In this document: piece by piece, positions 1-6,479 of the stretch
Layout of the letters: each line of letters opens with the position of its first letter
Numbering within the stretch: the stretch's first letter is position 1
Assembly: GCA_031550915.1 (NCBI GenBank)
Contig: JAVBOF010000167.1
Span: 1 to 16,719, forward strand
DNA from: JAVBOF01 sp031550915
GTDB taxonomy: Bacteria > Bacillota > Clostridia > Christensenellales > MGBC116941
Direction of reading: 5' to 3'
DNA length: 16,719 bases
The notes under the pieces: model-generated
Databases searched by the model: none
What the model saw: only the letters and a program-made list of their open reading frames with translations
What the model was told of the DNA's origin: nothing
Program-made: the position numbers and the translations under genes

Positions 1-1106
1 GAACCGCCGACCCTGGAAACTGATAAGCCTACGTTTATCGCGGGCCTTATACCTGCAAAGAAAAGTTCGGATTCAAGGAATATCTGCCCGTCTGTTATGG
101 AAATAACGTTTGTAGGTATATAAGAGGATATATCCCCTGCCATTGTTTCAACTATAGGCAGGGCCGTAATCGATCCACCGCCTAGTTCGTCGCTGAGCTT
201 TGCAGCCCTTTCCAACAAACGGCTGTGTAAATAGAAAACGTCACCGGGATATGCTTCGCGTCCCGGGGGCCTTCTCAGAAGCAATGACATTGCCCTATAT
301 GCTACGGCATGCTTTGATAGATCATCATATACTATCAAAACGTCCTTGCCTTTATACATAAAATCTTCTGCAATCGAACATCCCGCATACGGTGTGATAT
401 ATTGCATAGCCGCGCAATCGCTTGCCGTGGAAACTACACAGATTGTGTAGTCTAGGGCGCCGCGTGTTCTGAGCATATGCACGATCTGGGACATCGTCGA
501 TGCCTTTTGTCCAATTGCAACATAGATGCAGATTACATCTTTGCCTTTCTGGTTCAATATAGTATCAATCGCTATGGCAGTCTTACCCGTTTGTCTGTCG
601 CCGATAATAAGCTCCCTCTGGCCTTTTCCGATCGGAACCATGCTGTCAATAGACAAGATGCCAGTTTGCAATGGTTGTTTAACGCTCTGCCTATCCATTA
701 TGGAAGGAGCTTCACATTCGATCGGCCTAAACCCTTCCGAATGCAATATTTCGTCATTATCAATCGGCCTTCCAATAGGGTCAATTACCCTGCCAATAAG
801 ACCTTTTCCGGTTGGTATCTCTATGACCCTTCCGGTTCCGCGTACACGCGAGCCAACTTTAACGGACTCTGTACCGTTAAGCAAAACCGCGCCTGCGCCA
901 TCCAATTCGATATTCATAGCAATACCATAGGCATCGTTTTCAAACTCCAGCAATTCTCCATATTGGCATTCCGGCAATCCGCTGGCAAAAACTATGCCGT
1001 CTCCGCAGCTTTCCACACTGCCGTATTGGTATACTTCTGGCTTGTATTCATATTGCTGCAGTCTCTCTCTAATGGTACGCCCTATTTCTTTACTTAAAAA
1101 ATCCAT
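1..1106 (-). CDS. atpA: F1Fo ATP synthase subunit alpha, C-terminus cut by window edge
   Basis: Alpha is the non-catalytic nucleotide-binding subunit of the cytoplasmic F1 head and alternates with beta in the hexamer. About 368 residues are visible of the usual ~500; the rest lies beyond base 1. The N-terminus (MDFLSKEIGRTIRERLQQYE) is the short helix that in other bacteria contacts subunit delta. A beta-barrel domain follows, then the P-loop GDRQTGKT (around bases 581–604) and the downstream alpha-specific stretches YVAIGQKAS and YDDLSKHAVAYR. The last visible residues, SVSRVGG, are the conserved motif before the C-terminal domain. The start is ATG at 1106, with an AAGGGA site about 10 bases upstream. 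It follows atpH by 31 bases and is the last visible gene of the atp operon; gamma, beta and epsilon would be expected further left. Confidence 0.97.
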   Translation of the reverse strand, partial: MDFLSKEIGRTIRERLQQYEYKPEVYQYGSVESCGDGIVFASGLPECQYGELLEFENDAYGIAMNIELDGAGAVLLNGTESVKVGSRVRGTGRVIEIPTGKGLIGRVIDPIGRPIDNDEILHSEGFRPIECEAPSIMDRQSVKQPLQTGILSIDSMVPIGKGQRELIIGDRQTGKTAIAIDTILNQKGKDVICIYVAIGQKASTMSQIVHMLRTRGALDYTICVVSTASDCAAMQYITPYAGCSIAEDFMYKGKDVLIVYDDLSKHAVAYRAMSLLLRRPPGREAYPGDVFYLHSRLLERAAKLSDELGGGSITALPIVETMAGDISSYIPTNVISITDGQIFLESELFFAGIRPAINVGLSVSRVGG

Positions 1107-1137
1107 ACGAATTTATTCCCTTCCAAAGCAATGTGCA

Positions 1138-1362
1138 TCAGGCTTTTTTCAAATGCTCCTTAAGGTTTTCGAGCCTGGTCTTAATACTGGCATCGTAAAC
1201 ATGACTTTGAATCTCCACCCTAAAACCACCAATGATTTCCGGATCGATGATTTGATCCAAAAAAACTTCCTGTTCCAGTACCTTTGAAAAGTGCAGTTCC
1301 AGCTTTTTTAGCTCATCCTTGGCGCAGGGTTTTGCTGTCTTTACTATTCCGCTGATCACCAT
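1138..1362 (-). CDS. atpH: F1Fo ATP synthase subunit delta, C-terminal domain only
   Basis: Delta normally (~180 aa) caps the F1 head with an N-terminal six-helix domain and binds the b stalk with a C-terminal domain. Only the C-terminal domain is present here (~74 aa): a strand with KTAKP, a helix DELKKLELHFSKVL, then the family signature DPEIIGGFRVEI and the closing helix SIKTRLENLKEHLKKA. A longer product in this frame is excluded by an in-frame TGA at 1380–1378, and the upstream gene is a full-length b, so this is not a b-delta fusion. The start is either ATG at 1362 or TTG at 1368, which overlaps the atpF stop and has GAGAGG 5 bases upstream. Position between atpF and atpA confirms identity. 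The sequence looks intact rather than decayed, so I read it as a functional short delta. Confidence 0.9.
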   Translation of the reverse strand: MVISGIVKTAKPCAKDELKKLELHFSKVLEQEVFLDQIIDPEIIGGFRVEIQSHVYDASIKTRLENLKEHLKKA

Positions 1363-1364
1363 AC

Positions 1365-1844
1365 TCAACCCATCCTCTCAAAGAACGAATCAATAATTTT
1401 CTTATTGTCTTCTTCCTTAACCTCGCGTTCCAATATCTCTGAAGCAATTTGAATAGCAAGATCAACAACCTCACCGCGCATCTCTATAGCAGAGCGATCC
1501 TTTTCCTCCTGGATCTTTGCGTGTGCCTGCTCGATCATCTGCTGTGCATCTTTGGTCGCTTTGTCAATAATGCCTTGTGCTGCTTCTTTCGCCTGCGAAG
1601 TGCTGCGGTTGATATTCTCTATGGCCTCACTCTTCGAATCCTCAAGTGCGGTCTTGGATTCGTTCATGATCTCCTCCGCGTCCTTCTTTAAAAACTCGGC
1701 ATCTTCCTTAAGCTTCGCTATTCTCTCTTCACGCGCTTTCATAAACTTTGTTATTGGCTTATACAGTAACAGCCTCAATAATACGTATAGGATTATTACA
1801 TTGATAATTACCAGTATAATGCTCTTAAAATCAATACCAGGCAT
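1365..1844 (-). CDS. atpF: F1Fo ATP synthase subunit b
   Basis: Subunit b is the membrane-anchored peripheral stalk linking subunit a to the F1 head. The product is 159 aa, normal for the family. Residues ~7–28 form one membrane helix (SIILVIINVIILYVLLRLLL), followed by the conserved YKPITKFMKAREERI hinge. A long, highly charged amphipathic helix (~35–135) rich in Ala, Glu, Lys and Asp forms the coiled-coil stalk, and the end (ASEILEREVKEEDNKKIIDSF) is the delta-binding region. The ATG at 1844 has AGAAGG just upstream. The stop overlaps or abuts the start of atpH, suggesting coupled translation. Only one b gene is visible, so a b2 homodimer is likely. Confidence 0.96.
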   Translation of the reverse strand: MPGIDFKSIILVIINVIILYVLLRLLLYKPITKFMKAREERIAKLKEDAEFLKKDAEEIMNESKTALEDSKSEAIENINRSTSQAKEAAQGIIDKATKDAQQMIEQAHAKIQEEKDRSAIEMRGEVVDLAIQIASEILEREVKEEDNKKIIDSFFERMG

Positions 1845-1883
1845 AAAATCACCTTCTATTTCTAATAATGGCTATCGTTGCGT

Positions 1884-1909
1884 CTGTCCGGCCGGTTCGC
1901 CTGTCCGGC
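1884..1909. repeat. GC-rich 9-bp direct repeat and small hairpin between atpE and atpF
   Basis: CTGTCCGGC occurs at 1884–1892 and again at 1901–1909 on the plus strand. In the same place GCCGG (1891–1895) and CCGGC (1905–1909) form a 5-bp stem with a 9-base loop. The block is strikingly GC-rich against an AT-rich spacer of 83 bases. In the atp transcript it would lie between the c and b genes, where RNA processing or stability often adjusts subunit c output, but that role is only a guess. Confidence 0.4.
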
Positions 1910-1927
1910 ATTTTCTTTACACCATTT

Positions 1928-2155
1928 CTATTTCATGGTGAAGATCATTATCAGTGATGTTACGAATCCGTATATAGCAGTTGATTCAGTCAGAGCCAAG
2001 CCGAGCAACAGCATAAGCTGGATCTTTCCGCTGGCTTCAGGCTGACGTGCCACAGCCTCAACTGCCTTTCCAGTAGCCAAACCCATACCCAGACCTGCTC
2101 CAGCGCCTGTCAGTACCGCGATACCTGCACCTATTGCAATCATACCCATATCCAT
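1928..2155 (-). CDS. atpE: F1Fo ATP synthase subunit c (rotor ring)
   Basis: Subunit c is a two-helix membrane hairpin; its oligomeric ring carries ions through Fo. The product is 75 aa. Helix 1 (~5–30) contains a GAGAGLGMG glycine repeat for tight packing. The cytoplasmic loop is ARQPEASGKIQ (~36–46), and helix 2 (~47–72) carries the ion-binding carboxylate E57 in TESTAIY. E57, S58, T59 and Y62 match the sodium-ligand pattern of Ilyobacter tartaricus c (E65, S66, T67, Y70), but the residue aligned with its Gln32 is Met24. Ion choice is therefore uncertain. I chose ATG at 2155 because GGAGG lies 8 bases before it; the frame also opens at a TTG at 2170 that is part of that site. Confidence 0.96.
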   Translation of the reverse strand: MDMGMIAIGAGIAVLTGAGAGLGMGLATGKAVEAVARQPEASGKIQLMLLLGLALTESTAIYGFVTSLIMIFTMK

Positions 2156-2197
2156 ATTTGTTTCCTCCAATTTCGCAAATTAAGTTGTATATATGTA

Positions 2198-3865
2198 TTA
2201 TTCAGTTGTTTCCTGAATAAAGGTCAACGTTAACGTTATAAAAATGAATGCCTGAATCAGCGGATGGAAAACATTGAAAAACAGTCCGGCCACCGCCGGT
2301 ATGCCTGCAGCAAAGTTTCCAAGCGCGAGATATAATAATTCAACTACTATCATACCACCGAGCATATTGCCGAATAGACGGCAGGAGAGCGAAACAGGAA
2401 CCGCAATATCGCTCAGTATCTTGAATGGTACCATTAGCTTTATCGGATAGATAAATTGTTTCAATCTGCCACTAAGCTTTTTTGCCTTTATTCCATAGTA
2501 GTTCATAAAGAAGAATGTCATCAGGGCAAGTCCGATCGTAACTGAAAGATCCGTAGCCGGTGATCTTTGTCCAAACATTTCACATATAGCCGAGCCGATC
2601 AAAATAATGCCCAGGGTAATGATATGCGGGGCTATAGAATCAACAAAGTGAGGAACTTTTTCGCGCGTTGTATTGGATGCAAATTCAACAATAATCTCCA
2701 TAAGGTTTTGCGCACCTTGAGGCCGATCCTTAAGTTTAGGTAAAACAAATATCCGCGCGAGAATAAGTAATACTATCGTCACTAGCATTATGATCCATAT
2801 ATAAACCACGGTTGAGCGGATCGCCAGACCAAATAGTAGGAAGTTATCTGGGTCCAAATGCACGGCAAATTCCTCTTCGTGTCCTTTCGGCAGTAAAAAC
2901 GTAATTATCAGCGAAATCGCGATCCAGCATATGAAGACAACAAGATTGCGGATACGTTTTTTCTTTTTCTTCGCAATCTGCTCCGCCGTCAAAATTCGCT
3001 TTTCTTTGATTTTTTGAGCTTTCTTTAATTGCGATCTTTTTGGTATTTCCTTAAACCATATACCAAGTGACTTAAAAGACGCAAATGACCCTTCAAGGAT
3101 ATTTTGGAAACCTTTCGGGCGATCTTTGAACCTTTTAAGGTACAGCGCTCTTATCAGAATAGTCAAAACTATCAGCACAAACAAAATGAGGACAATAGCG
3201 AAAACACTCGTGGGCAAAGTCATTCCAAGTACCTTGACAGCTCCGGCGGGAGCGGCCGGCCTTGCTCCGCCCGGCAATAAATTATCTACAAGTACGTATA
3301 GAATTATCAGGCCTATAAGCGCATAAAGATTTTTGAACCTGAAGATTGATTTTTTGGGCTTTTGCTCTCCTTTGGTTTCATCCTTTGCAAGTTTTGCAGC
3401 CTTTTCGGCCTCGGCTTTAGCTAGAATTGCTTGATATTTTGCTTTCTTCCTTGCCTTTTTATCTTCTCTTTTGATAGCTGCCTTTATGGCTTTGTTGCGA
3501 AAAAAGCCAGAAAAGCTCTCCATAAAGTTTTGTGTTCCGGTGGGAATCTCTGCGTATTTGGGGATTTTTATTATCCTATATAGGATTCCTATTACAAGCA
3601 ATATAAATACACTTACCGTCAGCATAAAACTAAACGTGGTCACACTAATATTTATTACATAAATAGTGCCGACCAAATTCGATAGTAAAATATTGATGAT
3701 AACTAATGCGATCAAAACCGATAAATCCCTGAATATTGCAATAGACAGAGGTTTTTGCATATCTGTAGTCTTGTCATATGTTCTGTTACTTAATATGCAC
3801 TTACACAATGTGAAAACAAATGCTAAAAATAATATTATAGTTATTATTAGCCAAACACTATTCAT
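2198..3865 (-). CDS. atpB: F1Fo ATP synthase subunit a with triplicated N-terminal membrane module
   Basis: Subunit a forms the ion half-channels beside the c ring. The C-terminal ~240 residues are ordinary: PHFVDSIAPHIITLG, GQRSPATDLSVTIGLAL, SLSCRLFGNMLGG with the essential Arg (R496), and IQAFIFITLTLTF. The product is ~555 aa instead of the usual 220–300 because the first TM segment and its cytoplasmic P-x-G-x-Q-N motif occur three times: IPTGTQN (107–113), RPKGFQN (249–255) and RPQGAQN (381–387). Each is preceded by two membrane helices. Very Lys/Ala/Glu-rich loops follow copies 1 and 2 (~124–177 and ~262–305). An extra helix (2–24) starts the protein. The reading frame is open throughout. 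ATG at 3865 (GGAA upstream) overlaps the preceding gene by 8 bases; a TTG at 3880 is the alternative. Confidence 0.93.
   Translation of the reverse strand: MNSVWLIITIILFLAFVFTLCKCILSNRTYDKTTDMQKPLSIAIFRDLSVLIALVIINILLSNLVGTIYVINISVTTFSFMLTVSVFILLVIGILYRIIKIPKYAEIPTGTQNFMESFSGFFRNKAIKAAIKREDKKARKKAKYQAILAKAEAEKAAKLAKDETKGEQKPKKSIFRFKNLYALIGLIILYVLVDNLLPGGARPAAPAGAVKVLGMTLPTSVFAIVLILFVLIVLTILIRALYLKRFKDRPKGFQNILEGSFASFKSLGIWFKEIPKRSQLKKAQKIKEKRILTAEQIAKKKKKRIRNLVVFICWIAISLIITFLLPKGHEEEFAVHLDPDNFLLFGLAIRSTVVYIWIIMLVTIVLLILARIFVLPKLKDRPQGAQNLMEIIVEFASNTTREKVPHFVDSIAPHIITLGIILIGSAICEMFGQRSPATDLSVTIGLALMTFFFMNYYGIKAKKLSGRLKQFIYPIKLMVPFKILSDIAVPVSLSCRLFGNMLGGMIVVELLYLALGNFAAGIPAVAGLFFNVFHPLIQAFIFITLTLTFIQETTE
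2681..3730 (-). repeat. Three internal protein repeats in subunit a
   Basis: Residue numbers are for the 555-aa product. Copy 1 is ~46–118, copy 2 ~178–261 and copy 3 ~306–395. Each has a first helix beginning R/K-N/D-L (RDLSVLIALVIINILLSNLV, KNLYALIGLIILYVLVDNLL, RNLVVFICWIAISLIITFLL), a short outside loop, a second helix, then P-x-G-x-Q-N-x-x-E. The spacing between Q-N motifs is 142 and 132 residues. Only copy 3 connects to the ion-channel part. The copies have diverged in DNA (short matches such as CGATC near the motif survive), so the duplication is old. Confidence 0.88.
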
Positions 3866-4133
3866 TATTATTTGTTCCAACTTTCTTTTTAATAAATAAA
3901 AAGTAAACTAATGAACATATCAATATTACTCCTACTAACCCAAGGCCGCAATACAACAGCTGGTCTCTAAACCAGATACCAGTTGCCGTCAAAACCAAAG
4001 CGTAGACCAAGAGTTTTAATAAAAAAAAGCCGATTGCCCTCTTGACCTTAGTTTCAATAATGAACACTGTAAGCCTCTTGAGTAATAGAAATTCTATCAC
4101 ACCGCCTACGAAACCAATTAAAAAACCTATCAC
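3858..4133 (-). CDS. atpI: Small membrane protein, probable ATP synthase subunit I
   Basis: The product is a 91-aa hydrophobic protein with three likely membrane segments (~2–20, ~33–54, ~62–83), a basic loop (KVKRAIGFFLLK) between the first two and a polar KKKVGTNNNE tail. Identity rests mainly on position and architecture: the first gene of an atp operon is commonly AtpI, an assembly factor for the c ring that is poorly conserved in sequence. Classic AtpI is somewhat longer with four helices, so this is a short version or an unrelated small protein. The frame opens at TTG 4139, but GTG at 4133 has GAGG six bases upstream and is the better start. Its last 8 bases overlap the atpB start. Confidence 0.65.
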   Translation of the reverse strand: MIGFLIGFVGGVIEFLLLKRLTVFIIETKVKRAIGFFLLKLLVYALVLTATGIWFRDQLLYCGLGLVGVILICSLVYFLFIKKKVGTNNNE

Positions 4134-4152
4134 GAGCAACCTCAGCTAACAA

Positions 4153-4181
4153 ATTATACTAATCTATAATTTACACTTTTA
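4153..4181 (-). promoter_or_regulatory. Possible atp operon promoter
   Basis: A perfect TATAAT lies at 4158–4153 on the minus strand, about 20 bases before the GTG of the first atp gene. The −35 position, 17 bases further (4181–4176), reads TAAAAG, a poor match. It is the only good −10 in the gap between the acetyltransferase gene and the atp operon, so it is the best candidate, with transcription likely starting near 4146. Confidence 0.4.
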
Positions 4182-4207
4182 TTAATTATCTCTCAATCCT
4201 CATAAAG

Positions 4208-4250
4208 CACGATATTAGACAATTATCTGCAAATATTGTTAAATATCGTG
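4208..4250. repeat. Long inverted repeat upstream of the atp operon
   Basis: CACGATATT (4208–4216) and AATATCGTG (4242–4250) are perfect inverted copies, and ACAAT/ATTGT continues the stem inward after a 2-base irregularity, leaving an ~11-base loop. No T-run follows on the minus strand, so it is a weak terminator for the acetyltransferase gene. It could instead be an operator or a structured leader upstream of the atp promoter. Confidence 0.5.
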
Positions 4251-4280
4251 GAATTGCTGTCTTTTTCGCCATCATTTCAT

Positions 4281-5450
4281 TCAGAATATTTCAAATACAA
4301 AAGACGTCTGTCTGGGGAACGCACAATCCATCTGACCGACACTGTTATTGTCCCAATCCAAAAGGCCAAGTTTTTGCAAGTCTGACGCTGAGACGCTTCC
4401 GCATATGATTTGTGCCAATGCAGCGATATCCAGCTTTTGCAGTCCACTTTCGTCTGTTCTCCGCAAGCTTGATCTTTCTCCGCGCTTTGCAGTAAGCCTA
4501 TAAGAACCATCATTCCAATTTGCGTGCACATCCTTTAGTTCGAAAGCTATATCTATATCACAGGATGGAGTTATTCCTTCAAAAAAGTGTATCACGTCAA
4601 CTATACGCATCATTGCATATGGTTCTAAATATACTTTTGACCGCGCTTCCTGCATAAGCTCCATGAACATATCGTTTGGTTTCATTAAAACGCTTGCCCT
4701 TTCGAAACCTTTTGACCATATATAATCCATCATAGATACAAAAACCGAGTACTCTTCAAAAACAGCTTCTTCAACCAACAATCTTTCTTTATCAGGTAAA
4801 GCTATCAAGTAACCTGTTACCTTACCTTTATCCAAGAATAGCAATGTTAGCCCGTTTAGCTCGTTATTTCCATCCAATAAATGCTTCCAGTTAGTGTCAT
4901 GTCTAAGCACATATCCCGTTAGCTCTCCGGTATAACCCGCGTAGCATTCTTTGATATCCCCGATATAGTCCTCAGCATCCTTGCTGCCTTTTAGACGAAC
5001 GACTTCGCCCGATGCCCTTTCAATACCATTAAAAGACGGTTTATCCAAAACATACCGTTTCGCAGTCGTGGATATTGCCCATCCGAATTTTTTGTAGAAA
5101 GAATACTTGAAAGGATATAACCATGTCGCGGTAATACCTCTCTCCTTCATATCCTGCAGTGAATCCTGTAGTAAGTTTGCCATAAGATCTTTGTTCCTAT
5201 ACTCAGGCAAAGTAGCGGCCCCCACTATCCATTCGGTTTTAACCGATTGACCGCGTATCTGCATATCATACTTTTGAAGGTGCAGATTTGTAACGATCCT
5301 GCCGTTTAGCCTGTAACCAACTATTCGGCCTTCGTTAAATCTTCCGTTAAAATACCAATCTGAACTCCTTTGCGTTTCCTTGGAAAAGCATTTGAGCCAT
5401 ATATCCTTTAACTCATCCTTATCAAGTTTTGAAAATACTTCATATTTCAA
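4281..5450 (-). CDS. Eis-like GNAT N-acetyltransferase
   Basis: The 389-aa product has the three-part layout of the Eis family: an N-terminal GNAT domain, a second GNAT-like domain and a C-terminal sterol-carrier-like domain whose last residue's carboxylate takes part in catalysis. The acetyl-CoA loop is VGAATLPEYRNKDLMANLL (~76–94); the usual second glycine is Asp. The Eis-type LYPFKYSFYKKFGW (~111–124) supplies the likely catalytic Tyr (Y119), and the protein ends in Phe. Family members acetylate amines, including some aminoglycosides; the substrate cannot be read here. The frame opens at TTG 5492, inside the upstream gene, but TTG 5450 has AAAGGAT seven bases before it and lies just after the upstream stop, so I prefer it. 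It is co-transcribed with the DUF2156 gene (13-base gap). Confidence 0.85.
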   Translation of the reverse strand: MKYEVFSKLDKDELKDIWLKCFSKETQRSSDWYFNGRFNEGRIVGYRLNGRIVTNLHLQKYDMQIRGQSVKTEWIVGAATLPEYRNKDLMANLLQDSLQDMKERGITATWLYPFKYSFYKKFGWAISTTAKRYVLDKPSFNGIERASGEVVRLKGSKDAEDYIGDIKECYAGYTGELTGYVLRHDTNWKHLLDGNNELNGLTLLFLDKGKVTGYLIALPDKERLLVEEAVFEEYSVFVSMMDYIWSKGFERASVLMKPNDMFMELMQEARSKVYLEPYAMMRIVDVIHFFEGITPSCDIDIAFELKDVHANWNDGSYRLTAKRGERSSLRRTDESGLQKLDIAALAQIICGSVSASDLQKLGLLDWDNNSVGQMDCAFPRQTSFVFEIF

Positions 5451-5463
5451 TTTTTTATCCTTT

Positions 5464-6348
5464 TTACTTGAAAATAATAAAATATTTCTCAAGAAGTCTT
5501 ACGGGGTGGTAGCTTTGTTTAGCTTTACGCAATCCTTCGATTCCAAGATCCTCTTCCCTGTTTATATATAAAGCATTTGGAAAAGCGTTTCTGGCAAATT
5601 CCCTGTTTACATACGGGTACAGGCCGTTTATGTTTGCATTAGCCTTTTCTATATGTATCAGGGCTGTTTCGCTGTTTATCATTTCTCCCAAAGAAAAAGC
5701 CTCGATTTTTCCGTCAACTTTTATAACACATGCTTTAAATCCTAGCCTATCATAGTTTTGAAGAGCATCTATGACAGAAAGCCTTTCATAATCAGTCTTT
5801 CTTGAAAGGTCGTCCTTATTCTCCATCCAGCTGTCATATACATTTATACAATCCTCAAAAAATTCATGGGAATAATTGATATATTCACATTCATGATTAG
5901 CGAGCAAAGCATTTATATGATTCCTCTTCGCATGATATTTTTTTCCTGCAAGTTCTCTTAGATCATCACCATTGTAGATATATTCAAAGCTTACAGGGTC
6001 AGGCGTATATTCAAATATGCCCGGGCATTCTTCTTTCAATAGCTTTGCCTGAATATCATTGCACCGCATAAGAAATGGCAGGCCCTGTTCCAGCATATAA
6101 TCCTTAACTTTCATTATGTGAACAAAAAGTTCTTTCTTTCGAAGAGGCACAGGCGTAAAAGCGAATTCCCGATTTCCGTATTTCATCCAGTAGAACAAAA
6201 CATTATCCTCAATCGTATAAGATATATCCCATAGGTGTCTCCATATAAAAAGGTTCGCGAACGAAGCTTCTGCATTATCAAATTGCCATTCCCTGATTAT
6301 TCCGTTAATCTTCCCCTGATCGTCAAGTTCAACTTTCCTGAAATTCAT
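5464..6348 (-). CDS. DUF2156 family protein (GNAT-fold, lysylphosphatidylglycerol synthase C-terminal-like)
   Basis: The 294-aa soluble protein has two tandem GNAT-like halves. The signature of the family is seen at ~120–147 (FEYIYNGDDLRELAGKKYHA followed by KRNHINALL) and at the end (YINREEDLGIEGLRKAKQSY, then HPVRLLEKY). The fold resembles the catalytic part of MprF, which transfers aminoacyl groups from tRNA to lipid, but this protein lacks any membrane domain, so lipid lysylation cannot be assumed. The frame opens at ATG 6360; ATG 6348 is better placed, with GGAGG five bases before it. It is the first gene of a two-gene unit with the Eis-like acetyltransferase. Confidence 0.85.
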   Translation of the reverse strand: MNFRKVELDDQGKINGIIREWQFDNAEASFANLFIWRHLWDISYTIEDNVLFYWMKYGNREFAFTPVPLRKKELFVHIMKVKDYMLEQGLPFLMRCNDIQAKLLKEECPGIFEYTPDPVSFEYIYNGDDLRELAGKKYHAKRNHINALLANHECEYINYSHEFFEDCINVYDSWMENKDDLSRKTDYERLSVIDALQNYDRLGFKACVIKVDGKIEAFSLGEMINSETALIHIEKANANINGLYPYVNREFARNAFPNALYINREEDLGIEGLRKAKQSYHPVRLLEKYFIIFK

Positions 6349-6374
6349 ACATTCCTCCATTTCTCCTATAGCAT

Positions 6375-6402
6375 ATTTTATACCAAATTAAGATTTTTTC
6401 AA
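6375..6402 (-). promoter_or_regulatory. Probable promoter of the DUF2156–acetyltransferase unit
   Basis: TTGAAA (6402–6397), a 16-base spacer and TAAAAT (6380–6375) on the minus strand point to the DUF2156 gene 27 bases downstream. The box stands back to back with the bioY promoter, with only three bases between the two −35 hexamers. Confidence 0.45.
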
Positions 6403-6405
6403 TAC

Positions 6406-6435
6406 TTGACTGTTGCCTTGGTTCGATGATATTAT
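6406..6435 (+). promoter_or_regulatory. bioY promoter
   Basis: TTGACT (6406–6411), an 18-base spacer and TATTAT (6430–6435). Transcription would start near 6442, inside the left half of the biotin operator. Confidence 0.65.
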
Positions 6436-6437
6436 CG

Positions 6438-6467
6438 GTAAACCAGCAGTGGAGATATTAGGTTTAC
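6438..6467. promoter_or_regulatory. BirA biotin operator
   Basis: GTAAACC (6438–6444), a 16-base spacer and GGTTTAC (6461–6467) form a perfect inverted repeat. This matches the half-sites and spacing of the known bacterial BirA operator (TTGTAAACC-N16-GGTTTACAA in E. coli). It covers the expected transcription start and ends four bases before the bioY AGGAGG. Biotinylated BirA bound here should block bioY when biotin is plentiful. Confidence 0.85.
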
Positions 6468-6479
6468 TAAAGGAGGCAT

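Noticed and set aside
477..1097. Plus-strand open frames opposite atpA, including one of 206 codons
   Set aside because: They run antisense to the strongly conserved alpha subunit and have no homology pattern or promoter of their own.
1138..1844. Short delta as a b-delta fusion broken by a frameshift
   Set aside because: The b subunit ends at its normal C-terminus with its own stop, and the delta domain lacks any N-terminal remnant; loss of a domain fits better than a simple frameshift.
2198..3865. Long subunit a as two genes fused by misassembly
   Set aside because: The repeats have diverged strongly in DNA, the frame is open throughout and the predicted topology is consistent; a recent duplication or assembly artefact would show near-identical copies.
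5450..5492. TTG start at 5492 for the Eis-like gene
   Set aside because: It would overlap the DUF2156 gene by 29 bases and has no ribosome binding site, whereas TTG 5450 has AAAGGAT at good spacing directly after the upstream stop.
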